From Amycolatopsis xylanica (GTDB lineage Bacteria > Actinomycetota > Actinomycetes > Mycobacteriales > Pseudonocardiaceae): 64,000 nucleotides of DNA. Location: the NCBI RefSeq assembly GCF_900107045.1, contig NZ_FNON01000005.1, positions 682,001-746,000 of the forward strand, written 5' to 3'. Both the position numbers and the translations under genes were made by a program. The first letter of the stretch is position 1; each line of letters starts with the position of its first letter. Of the stretch, positions 49,830 to 58,582 are shown one piece after another. Under the pieces are notes generated by a model, which worked only from the letters and a program-made list of their open reading frames with translations, made no database searches and had not been told where the DNA came from.

Positions 49830-52800
49830 ATGCGCTTCGAACCGATCGCGATCGTCGGGCGGGGAGCCGTGCTGCCCGGCGCGCTCGGCCCGGACGCGTT
49901 CTGGGCGAACCTCGCGCACGGCCGCACCAGCCTCGGGCCCGCGCCCGAGGGCCGGTGGCGGGTGCCGCGGGAGCGGATGATGACCACGCCGGACGCGCCG
50001 GAGGACGGCACCTGGAGCGACATCGGCGGGTACGTCCGGGGCTTCGAGTTCGACCCGGCCGGGCTCGCGATCGACGTCCGCGGGCTCGATCCGCAGGTCG
50101 AGTGGGTGCTGCATGGTGTCAGGGCGGCGTTGCGCGAGGCCGGGCAAGAAGGCCCCGCGCCCAGGGCCGGGCTCGTGCTGGGCAACCTGTCCTTCCCGAC
50201 CGCGGGAATGGCCGCGTACGCCGAGCAGGTCTGGCGCGGCGCCCCGCGCTCAGACGCCCGCAATCGGTTCATGTCCGGCCTGCCCGCGCACCTCGCGGCG
50301 CAGGCGCTCGGGCTCGGCGCCGGCGCGTTTTCGCTGGACGCGGCGTGCGCGTCCTCGCTCTACGCGATCAAGCTCGCCTGCGATCGGCTGCACGACCGCG
50401 GCGCCGACCTGATGGTGGCCGGTGCGGTCAACTGCGCCGATGACCTGTTCATCCATGTCGGGTTTTCGGCGCTGTCCGCGCTCAGCCGGACAGGGCAGAG
50501 CCGACCGTTCCACCGGGGAGCCGACGGGCTCGTCCCGGCCGAGGGCGCCGCTTTCGTCGCGCTGATGCGGCTTTCCGACGTGACCGACCAGGACGTGTTC
50601 GGCGTGATCCGCGGGGTCGGGCTGTCTAACGACGGGCGCGGCGCGGGGTTCCTCGTGCCCGCCGAGGAAGGCCAGCAGCGGGCGATGCGGCTCGCCTACG
50701 AGATGGCGGGGATCGCGCCGGAGACCGTGTCGCTGCTCGAATGTCACGCGACCGGCACGCCGGTCGGTGACGCCGTCGAGGTGCGGAGCGCGGCCAAGAT
50801 CTTCGCTGACCACAAAGGACTGGCAGTGGGCTCGGCGAAGTCCAATGTGGGCCATTTGATCACCGCGGCGGGAGTGGCGGGGCTGCTCAAGGTGATCGGC
50901 GCGATGCGGGCCGGTGTCCGCCCGGCGACCCTGCACGCGGACAGCCCGATCGACGCGCTTGATGGCACCCCGTTGCGGCTGTTGCAGGAGGCTGAACCGT
51001 GGGACGGCCCGCGGCGTGCGGCGATCAGCGCGTTCGGGTTCGGCGGGAACAACGCCCACCTGGTCGTGGACAATGTGGACCTGTGCGGGGCGGTGGATCC
51101 GTTGCCGCCCAAGCGGTCCGAGCCGGTCGCGATCGTGGCGATCGGCGCGAGGGTTGGCAACGGCGAGAACAGCCACGACTTGCGCAAGGCCTTGTTCAGC
51201 GGTGCCGGTGACTCGGCTCGACGCGAGACCGTCGACGTCAAGCTCACGGGTCTGCGTGTCCCGCCGCTGGACTTGAAGCGGACTCTCGCCCAGCAGCTGC
51301 TGGTCCTGGAGGCCGCTCGTGAAGCCGTCGAAGGCTTGGAGCTGTCCCGTGAACGCACGATGGTGCTCGTCGGCATGGGCTGCGACCCCGAGGTCGCCCG
51401 CTACGGCGCACGCTGGCGCGCGGAGGACGGCGATGAGTTCACGCCGGTCCTCACCAGCGCGGGTGTCGTCGGGACCATGCCGAACATCGTCGCCAACCGG
51501 CTCAACTCCCACCTCGACCTCGCCGGTCCCAGCTTCACGGTGTCGGCAGAAGAGGCGTCGGGCCTCGTTGCGCTGGAGATCGCAGCACGTGCGATCGGCG
51601 CCGGTGAGGCGGACGCCGCCGTCGTCGGCGCGGTCGATCTGTCCCACGAGCCGGTACATAGGCAAGCCCTCAAAGATCTCGGGCTGGACAGGGAACCCGG
51701 CGACGCCGCGATCGTGCTCGTCCTCAAGAGACTGTCTGATGTAGACAAAAGTGACGTTATCGCGCTGCTGGACGACGTGACCAGTGAGAGCGATGATCTG
51801 GATTTCGATCCGGGAGAGCTGTTCGGCAACCCGCACGCCGCCAAAGGTCTGCTCGCCGTCGCCACGGCCGCGCTGGCACTGCGCCACCGGGCGATCCCGC
51901 GAGCCGGTGCGCCCGCGGACCCCGCGTTCGACGTGTGCGCGGCAGAGGTTGCCGTTAAACCTCTGGCGGGCAAGGAAAAGCGCGTGCTGGTCAAAGCGTG
52001 CACCTCTAGGCCGTGGGTCGCCGAGCACTCCGCCAAGCTCCGCGTCTACTCCGGCGCCGACAAGCGAGGCGTGATCCAAGCACTCGAAGCCGGTCGCGAG
52101 TCCGACACGGGCCCAGCCCGACTCGTACTCCTTGGTGACGAAGAACCGGCCAAGCACTGGCTCACCCACGGCGGCCCGAAACCCGAGGGCGTCGCCTTTC
52201 GCGAGACCCCGCTGACCGGTGAGATCGGGTTCGTCTTCACCGGCGGGATCTCCGCGTACCCCGGCATGGGCCGGGAGCTGTTGCTCGCGTTCCCCGACCT
52301 GATCGAGGAGATCGAGGCCAGGTCCGGTTCCGTGCGCGAGGCGGCGGCCTGGGCGTTCGACGGCCCGGACAGCGCGCCGCGCACCGTGCTCGACCAGATC
52401 TGGGGCACCGCGCTGCTCAGCCAGGTGCACGCCGCGATCAGCCGTGACCTGCTCGGACTCGAACCCAGCGCGGCGCTGGGCTACTCGGCGGGTGAGTCGA
52501 ACGCGCTCGTCGCGCTCGGCGTCTGGACCGACATGCGCGCGCTGATCGCCGAGATGAACGCTTCCGGCATGTTCACGCGGGAGGTCGCGGGCGAGTTCGC
52601 GGCGATCCGCCGCGCGTGGGCGCGCGCCGGGATCGCGGGCACGCGCTGGAAGAACTACCTGGTCGGCATCGAACCCGACCTCGCGCGCAAGGCGCTCGAC
52701 GGTGAGGTCGCCGCGCACCTGATCGCGATCAACTCGCCCGATTCCTGCCTCATCGGCGGCGACGTGCCCGCGTGCGAGCGGGTGCTCGCACGGCTCGATC

Positions 52801-55800
52801 CCTCGTACACACTGCCGATCCCGTACGAACTCGCCGTGCACACCCCGGAACTGGGCGAGGTGCGCGGGCAGTGGTGGCGGCTGCACAACCGGCCCGCCAC
52901 GCCGCCGGACGGCGTCCGCTTCTACAGCTGCGCCACCACGGGTTCCTACCTCCCGACCGCGGAACGTGCTGCCGACGCGCTGACCGCGCAGGCCGTCGGG
53001 ACCATGGATTTCGCCGGGACCGTCGAACGGGCCTGGGACGACGGCGTGCGGATCTTCATCGAGCACGGCCCGAAAACGCTGTGCACCGACTGGATCCGCC
53101 GGACCCTCGGCGACCGCGAGCACCTCGCCATCCCACTCGACGCGCAGGACGGCCGCAGTGTCCGGCAGCTGTCCCGGGTCGCGGCCGAACTCGTCGCGGC
53201 CGGAGTTTCCGTTGACAGTCAAGCACTTTTCGACCGGCTCGCCGCGTCGCTGCCCGCCGACCGCGAACCGGACCGCGTCGTCACGCTGCCCGCTCACCTC
53301 CCGGAGATCAAGGTGCCCGAGACCACCATGGCGCGTGCGCCACACCTACCATCCGTGTTGTCCATAGTGGACACAAAGGGTCCGCTGTTCGACCGGAAGC
53401 AGCTCGAACAGCTCGCCGTCGGCAAGATCTCGGAGCTGTTCGGCGAGCTGTTCGCCGCGCAGGACGGGTACGCCAGGCAGACCCGGATGCCGTCACCGCC
53501 CATGCTGCTGGCCGACCGGGTGATCGACATCGACGCCGTCGCAGGGTCGATGGGCACCGGCACCATCCGGACCGAGACCGACGTCGAGCCGGGCAGCTGG
53601 TATCTCGACAGCACCGGCCGCATGCCGCCGGGCATCCTGGTCGAGGCGGGCCAGGCCGACCTGCTGCTGATCAGCTGGCTCGGCGCCGACCTGCTCAACC
53701 GCGGCGAGCGCGTCTACCGCCTGCTCGGCTGCGAGCTGACTTTCCACGGCAGCCCGCCGAAGCCCGGCGAGAAGCTCGAGTACGAGATCCACATCGACGA
53801 CCACGCCGAACTGGGCGGCGTCCGGCTGTTCTTCTTCCACTACGACTGCCACGTCGACGGCGAGCTGCGGCTGTCCGTCCGAAAAGGGCAAGCCGGGTTC
53901 TTCACCGATCAAGAGCTGGCGGCGAGCGCCGGGGTCATCTGGGACCCGGGCCGGGAAGAGCCGCCCGCCGGGCAGCTCGACCCGCCCGCGATCACCGGCG
54001 CGCCCCGCCGCTACGACGCCGATGCCATACGAGCGTTCGCCGAAGGCCGCCCGGCCGACTGCTTCGGCAAGGCCTGGGACATCACCCGGTCGCACAGCCG
54101 GACGCCCCGGATCGACGAAGGTGACCTGCTGTTCCTGCGTGAGGTCACCGACTTCGAGCCGGCGGGCGGACCGTGGCGCCGTGGCTACCTGCGCGCCGAG
54201 ACTCCGATCACTCCGGACGACTGGTTCTTCGAGGGTCACTTCAAGAACGACCCGTGCATGCCGGGCACGCTGATGTTCCAGGGCTGCCTGCAAGCCATGG
54301 CGTTCTACCTCGCGGCGTGCGGCTTCACCCTCGGCAACGACGCGTGGCGGTTCGAGCCGGTGCCCGGCGCGGCCTACGACCTCCGGTGCCGCGGCCAGGT
54401 GACCCCTGCCAGCAAGAACCTCGCCTACGAGGTCTTCGTTACCGAACTTTCCGCCGGACCGAACCCGACCGTCTTCGCCGACGTACTTTGCACTGTGGAT
54501 GGTGTGAAGGCGTTCCACGCCAAGCGGGTGGGCCTGCGGCTGGTGCCGGACTGGCCGCTCGAGCAGTGGCGTGACCGGCTGCTCGCCGAGACCGAGCCCG
54601 AGACCGGCCTGGTCGCCGAGGTGGACGGTGTCCGGTTCGGTTATGAATCGTTGCTTTCCTGTGCTTGGGGAAAACCGTCCGGTGCGTTCGGCGAGCTGTA
54701 TTCCCGATTCGACGGGCATCGCCGGGTGGCCCGTTTGCCGGGACCGCCCTACCACTTCATGACGCGGATTACCGAAACCACCGGTAAATTGGGGGGTATG
54801 GAAGTCGGCAGTTCCGTCGTCGCCGACTACGAAGTGCCCGATCGGGTCTGGTATTTCGACGAGAACAAGGGCACGATGCCGCTCGCCGTGCTGATGGAGG
54901 TCGCGCTGCAACCCTGTGGCTGGCTCGCCTCCTTCGTGGGCTGCGCCGTGGAAATAGCCGACGATCTGCTCTTCCGAAATCTCGACGGTGAAGGCATAGT
55001 CTCCGGCTACATCACGCCAGAGACAAAGGTGATCCGCACACATGCCACTCTCCGGGACATCTCGGTGACCGGGACGATGATCATTGTTTCGTTCGCCGTC
55101 GAGTGTTTCGCCGATGACACGACCGTGTTCACCATGGACACCGTTTTCGGTTTCTTCCCGAAATCGGCCTTCGAGGACCAGCAGGGCCTGCGCGCGTCCG
55201 ACGCGGAACGGGCCGCGATCGCCGCGCCGCCGGGGCCGGTGACCGACCTGACCACGCGCCCGGCGAAGTACTGCGCCGGGCCGCTGCGGCTCGCCGGTCC
55301 GATGCTGCTCATGCTCGACCGGGTCACCGGATACGACCCGGCCGGTGGTGAGGCGGGGCTCGGGCGGCTCACCGCGGAGAAGGACGTCGACGCGGGGGAG
55401 TGGTTCTTCAAGGCCCACTTCTTCCAGGACCCCGTCCAGCCCGGCTCGCTCGGCATCGAGGCGATGTACCAGCTCCTGCAGTTCTACTTGATCGAGCGCG
55501 GCGCCGGCGCGGGCATGACCGCGCCGAGGTTCGAGGTGCTGACCGGACAGCGGCCGCTGGTCTGGAAATACCGTGGCCAGGTCGTTCCCGCGCACGGCGT
55601 GATCGGCACCGAGCTGGAGATCACCGAGTTCGGCGGGAACCACGCCCGCGCGAAGGCCTGGCTGTGGGTCGACGGCAAGCGCATCTACAGCGCGGTCGAC
55701 CTCGGTGTGCGGGTGGTCGAAGGTGAGCCCGCCGGTGAAGAGGTGCTCGACGTGCGCGCCGACACCTGGCTCGGTGACCACCGTCCGACGTGGACGGTCC

Positions 55801-56825
55801 CGGCGCTGCCGATGATGTCCGTCGTGGACCGTCTCGCGCCTGCCGAGGACGCGTTCGTGCTGGAGGACATCGAACTCCGGCGGTGGATTCCCGCGACCGG
55901 GCCGATCCGGCTCAAGTCCGAAAAGGACGGCGAGAAGTCGACAGTGCTGGCGTGGCGCGACGCGACCACTCCGGCGTTGTCCCGCTTCGAACCGGTGGCG
56001 ACGGCGACCATCGGAACGCCCGGGTCTCGGCCGCAAACGCTTGCCCCGCTCGCGAACGTCGAAACGGTGACCGGCTTCTACGCCTCGGGGTCGCTGTTCC
56101 ACGGTCCCGCCTTCCAGTACCTGAAGTCGTTGCGGCGCGGGTCGAACGGCGCGTCCGGCGTACTGGACGCGAGCCTGGGAAGTGTCCCCCGTGGACGGTT
56201 GAACCAGGGCCTGCTGGACGCGGCGACGCATGTCATCCCGCACGACAGCCTGTGGCAATGGGTAAGTTCGATTCCGAGCGGTCAGGTCGCGTATCCGTGC
56301 CGGATCAGCCGGTTCGAGCAGTTCGAGCCGCTGCCCGACAGCGGCGAGATCGAAGTCGAGGCCAGGTTCGCCGGGCTCGACGGCCGGTTCCCGATCATCG
56401 ACCTGCAGCTGATCAGGGCGGGCCGGGTGCTGGTCGCGATGCGGCTGGTCGAAGTGCTCATGCCGACCGGATCCTTCGGCACCGCCGCGCCGGAGCACCG
56501 CCGCGCCTTCCTCCGCGATCGGACCTATGTGGACGGTCTCGGCCTCTCGCGCACCAAGGCGGGCAGCACCACGCTCACCCGGTCCGACGTCGAGCAGTGC
56601 GACTGGCTCGTCGGCACGGTCGCCCAGGTCTACGGCCTGCCGCCCGCCGCGCGCGGCCGTGACCACCTCGCGCAGATCGCCGTGCGCGACCACGTGGCAC
56701 GCCAGGCGCGGGTGCACCCGTCCGCCGTCGACCTCAGTGAAGACCTGCTCGTCGCGCATGTGGCGGGCACCCCGTACCGCGTTGAGCTGGAGCAACGCCC
56801 CGAAGCCGTGACCGTCCGCAGTTGA
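49830..56825 (+). CDS. pfaC: PUFA synthase PfaB/C-type subunit: KS-CLF-AT-DH-DH-DH'
   Basis: A 2331-residue megasynthase with the layout of myxobacterial Pfa3. The ketosynthase (1-420) has Cys173 in DAACASS. A chain-length-factor-like KS (425-700) has Glu575 where the Cys should be (VSAEEASG). The acyltransferase (about 795-1110) has Ser886 in GYSAGES. Two FabA-type dehydratase pairs follow: hotdogs at 1205-1375 and 1400-1585 with His1470 in EGHFKNDPCMPG, and at 1605-1790 and 1805-1975 with His1863 in KAHFFQDPVQPG. A third, polyketide-type dehydratase (about 1975-2225) has His1984 in LGDH and LFHGPAFQ. The last 90 residues are unassigned. The FabA-like pairs would introduce and isomerise cis double bonds. 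ATG 49830 has AGGGGAG close upstream; the frame is open into pfaA. No glycerol-acyltransferase tail, unlike Pfa3, is seen. Confidence 0.93.
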   Translation: MRFEPIAIVGRGAVLPGALGPDAFWANLAHGRTSLGPAPEGRWRVPRERMMTTPDAPEDGTWSDIGGYVRGFEFDPAGLAIDVRGLDPQVEWVLHGVRAALREAGQEGPAPRAGLVLGNLSFPTAGMAAYAEQVWRGAPRSDARNRFMSGLPAHLAAQALGLGAGAFSLDAACASSLYAIKLACDRLHDRGADLMVAGAVNCADDLFIHVGFSALSALSRTGQSRPFHRGADGLVPAEGAAFVALMRLSDVTDQDVFGVIRGVGLSNDGRGAGFLVPAEEGQQRAMRLAYEMAGIAPETVSLLECHATGTPVGDAVEVRSAAKIFADHKGLAVGSAKSNVGHLITAAGVAGLLKVIGAMRAGVRPATLHADSPIDALDGTPLRLLQEAEPWDGPRRAAISAFGFGGNNAHLVVDNVDLCGAVDPLPPKRSEPVAIVAIGARVGNGENSHDLRKALFSGAGDSARRETVDVKLTGLRVPPLDLKRTLAQQLLVLEAAREAVEGLELSRERTMVLVGMGCDPEVARYGARWRAEDGDEFTPVLTSAGVVGTMPNIVANRLNSHLDLAGPSFTVSAEEASGLVALEIAARAIGAGEADAAVVGAVDLSHEPVHRQALKDLGLDREPGDAAIVLVLKRLSDVDKSDVIALLDDVTSESDDLDFDPGELFGNPHAAKGLLAVATAALALRHRAIPRAGAPADPAFDVCAAEVAVKPLAGKEKRVLVKACTSRPWVAEHSAKLRVYSGADKRGVIQALEAGRESDTGPARLVLLGDEEPAKHWLTHGGPKPEGVAFRETPLTGEIGFVFTGGISAYPGMGRELLLAFPDLIEEIEARSGSVREAAAWAFDGPDSAPRTVLDQIWGTALLSQVHAAISRDLLGLEPSAALGYSAGESNALVALGVWTDMRALIAEMNASGMFTREVAGEFAAIRRAWARAGIAGTRWKNYLVGIEPDLARKALDGEVAAHLIAINSPDSCLIGGDVPACERVLARLDPSYTLPIPYELAVHTPELGEVRGQWWRLHNRPATPPDGVRFYSCATTGSYLPTAERAADALTAQAVGTMDFAGTVERAWDDGVRIFIEHGPKTLCTDWIRRTLGDREHLAIPLDAQDGRSVRQLSRVAAELVAAGVSVDSQALFDRLAASLPADREPDRVVTLPAHLPEIKVPETTMARAPHLPSVLSIVDTKGPLFDRKQLEQLAVGKISELFGELFAAQDGYARQTRMPSPPMLLADRVIDIDAVAGSMGTGTIRTETDVEPGSWYLDSTGRMPPGILVEAGQADLLLISWLGADLLNRGERVYRLLGCELTFHGSPPKPGEKLEYEIHIDDHAELGGVRLFFFHYDCHVDGELRLSVRKGQAGFFTDQELAASAGVIWDPGREEPPAGQLDPPAITGAPRRYDADAIRAFAEGRPADCFGKAWDITRSHSRTPRIDEGDLLFLREVTDFEPAGGPWRRGYLRAETPITPDDWFFEGHFKNDPCMPGTLMFQGCLQAMAFYLAACGFTLGNDAWRFEPVPGAAYDLRCRGQVTPASKNLAYEVFVTELSAGPNPTVFADVLCTVDGVKAFHAKRVGLRLVPDWPLEQWRDRLLAETEPETGLVAEVDGVRFGYESLLSCAWGKPSGAFGELYSRFDGHRRVARLPGPPYHFMTRITETTGKLGGMEVGSSVVADYEVPDRVWYFDENKGTMPLAVLMEVALQPCGWLASFVGCAVEIADDLLFRNLDGEGIVSGYITPETKVIRTHATLRDISVTGTMIIVSFAVECFADDTTVFTMDTVFGFFPKSAFEDQQGLRASDAERAAIAAPPGPVTDLTTRPAKYCAGPLRLAGPMLLMLDRVTGYDPAGGEAGLGRLTAEKDVDAGEWFFKAHFFQDPVQPGSLGIEAMYQLLQFYLIERGAGAGMTAPRFEVLTGQRPLVWKYRGQVVPAHGVIGTELEITEFGGNHARAKAWLWVDGKRIYSAVDLGVRVVEGEPAGEEVLDVRADTWLGDHRPTWTVPALPMMSVVDRLAPAEDAFVLEDIELRRWIPATGPIRLKSEKDGEKSTVLAWRDATTPALSRFEPVATATIGTPGSRPQTLAPLANVETVTGFYASGSLFHGPAFQYLKSLRRGSNGASGVLDASLGSVPRGRLNQGLLDAATHVIPHDSLWQWVSSIPSGQVAYPCRISRFEQFEPLPDSGEIEVEARFAGLDGRFPIIDLQLIRAGRVLVAMRLVEVLMPTGSFGTAAPEHRRAFLRDRTYVDGLGLSRTKAGSTTLTRSDVEQCDWLVGTVAQVYGLPPAARGRDHLAQIAVRDHVARQARVHPSAVDLSEDLLVAHVAGTPYRVELEQRPEAVTVRS

Positions 56826-56845
56826 CCCATCCCCCGGAGGCTCCC

Positions 56846-58582
56846 GTGACCGAGCACATCCTCGCCGCGTTCCAGAGGCTGCGCGCCACCGATCCGGATC
56901 GTCGCCTGTTCAGTTTCGTCGACGAGAAAGGCCAGCCCGAGGCCAGCTTGACCGTGCGTGAACTCGGCGACGCGGCCGATCGCGTCGTGGAAGCGGTGCG
57001 GGAGTGGGGATTCCAGCCCGGCGACCGGGCGATCCTGGTCTACCCGCCCTCGCTCGACTTCGTCGGCGCGTTCCTCGGCTGCCTGGCGGCCGGGGTGCTG
57101 CCGGTGCCTGTCTACCCGCCGAACCCGTTCAAGCTCAAGAAGGACCTCGCCACCTTCACGGCCATTGTGGACAACTGCGGCGCCCGTGGCGTGCTCACCA
57201 ACAGTTTCTACGACCGCTCGCGCACCGCGGGCACGGTGACCAGCTTCTTCAGCAAGGACGCGCCGAGCTGGCCGAGTCTCGGCTGGTACCGCACGGACAA
57301 GAAGAAGACCGTGTCCGGCCCGGTGACCTGGCACGATCCCGGCCTCGGTGATCCGGCGTTCCTGCAGTACACCTCCGGGTCGACCGCGACGCCCAAGGGC
57401 GTGATCCTGACCCACGGCAACCTCGCCCACGAGGTCACCGCGAACGCCGCCGATCTCGGGCTCGGCCCGGACACGCGCGGGGTGTTCTGGGTGCCGCAGT
57501 ACCACGACCTCGGACTGATCAGCGTGATCTGCTCGACCATCGCGGGCAACGGGCGGACCACGCTGATGTCACCGATGACGTTCCTGCAGCGCCCGTCCGT
57601 CTGGTTCGACGTGATGGCGCGCGTCCGCGCCACGCACACCGCCGCGCCGAACTTCGCGTTCGAACTCGCGGTCCGCAAGACGACCCCGGCGCAGCGCGCG
57701 GCCTGGGACCTCGGCTCGCTGCGGGTGGTCATGTCGGCGGCCGAGCCGATCCGTCCCTCCACTGTGGACGCGTTCTTCACCGCGTTCGCGGACACCGGGC
57801 TCAAGCGCGAGGTCTTCTATCCCGCCTACGGGCTGGCGGAAACCTCGGTCAGTGTGTCGATGGGCGGACGCGCCGTGCTGACGGTCGACAAGTCCTCTTT
57901 GGAGAGTGGCAAGGTGGTCGCCGCGCCGGACGGTGTCACCTATCTCGGGTGCGGCCGGATCACCAAGCCGGGCGCGGTCCGGATCGTCGACCCCGCGACC
58001 GGTGTCCCGTGCCGGGAGGACGAAGTCGGCGAGATCTGGGTCGACTCGCCGACCAAGGGACTCGGCTACTGGGGCATGGAGTCCGGCGAGACGTTCCACG
58101 CCCGCGTCGACGGCGAGGACGGCGACTACCTGCGCACCGGCGACCTCGGTTTCTTCCACGAGGACGAACTGTTCATCACCGGGCGCCTCAAGGACCTGAT
58201 CATCGTGCGTGGCCGCAACCTCTACCCGTCCGACATCGAGGACTGCGTCCGCGACGTGCACCCGCTCGTGCGCCCCGGCGGGGTCGCGGCGTTCGCCGTT
58301 GACCACGAGCAGGGCGAGCAGCTCGTGCTGTTCGTGGAGACCAAGCAGGAGAAGGTGACCGCGGCCGACGTCGACGGGATCGTCGAAGCGGTCCGGCGTC
58401 AGGTCTACGACGACCATCAGCTCGCGTGTCACGCGGTCGTGGTCGGCAAGGCGGGCACGGTGCGCAAGACGACCAGCGGCAAGGTGCGGCGGCTCGCCTG
58501 CAAGCAGGCTTTCGTCAGCGGGGAGATCACCTCCTCGCCCGCCACGATCCGGGTTTCGGTTCAGCAGAGTGTGGAGGCGTGA
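56846..58582 (+). CDS. Fatty acyl-AMP ligase (FAAL)
   Basis: A 578-residue adenylate-forming enzyme. The phosphate-binding loop is YTSGSTATPKG. Further motifs are VFWVPQYHDLGLI, YPAYGLAETSVSVS (A5), and YLRTGDLGFFHEDELFITGR (A7/A8). The long insertion and WVPQYHDLGL type place it with FAALs (FadD32-like) rather than CoA ligases. FAALs activate free fatty acids as acyl-AMP and load them on a carrier protein. It starts at GTG 56846, with GGAGG five bases before, 20 bases after pfaC, and its stop overlaps the next gene by one base (TGATG). The next protein has a carrier domain, its obvious acceptor. Confidence 0.93.
   Translation: MTEHILAAFQRLRATDPDRRLFSFVDEKGQPEASLTVRELGDAADRVVEAVREWGFQPGDRAILVYPPSLDFVGAFLGCLAAGVLPVPVYPPNPFKLKKDLATFTAIVDNCGARGVLTNSFYDRSRTAGTVTSFFSKDAPSWPSLGWYRTDKKKTVSGPVTWHDPGLGDPAFLQYTSGSTATPKGVILTHGNLAHEVTANAADLGLGPDTRGVFWVPQYHDLGLISVICSTIAGNGRTTLMSPMTFLQRPSVWFDVMARVRATHTAAPNFAFELAVRKTTPAQRAAWDLGSLRVVMSAAEPIRPSTVDAFFTAFADTGLKREVFYPAYGLAETSVSVSMGGRAVLTVDKSSLESGKVVAAPDGVTYLGCGRITKPGAVRIVDPATGVPCREDEVGEIWVDSPTKGLGYWGMESGETFHARVDGEDGDYLRTGDLGFFHEDELFITGRLKDLIIVRGRNLYPSDIEDCVRDVHPLVRPGGVAAFAVDHEQGEQLVLFVETKQEKVTAADVDGIVEAVRRQVYDDHQLACHAVVVGKAGTVRKTTSGKVRRLACKQAFVSGEITSSPATIRVSVQQSVEA

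Noticed and set aside
47405..50272. A long open frame of 955 codons on the minus strand across pfaA and pfaC
   Set aside because: It is antisense to clear KR/DH and KS domains, has low-complexity Arg/Pro/His composition and crosses a gene boundary. It is a by-product of high GC.
53493..56795. A 1100-codon minus-strand frame opposite the pfaC dehydratases
   Set aside because: There are no recognisable domains, and composition is that of a GC shadow of the FabA-like regions on the other strand.
56822..56845. TTG at 56822 as start of the acyl-AMP ligase
   Set aside because: It overlaps the pfaC stop and has no ribosome site; GTG 56846 has GGAGG at five bases.
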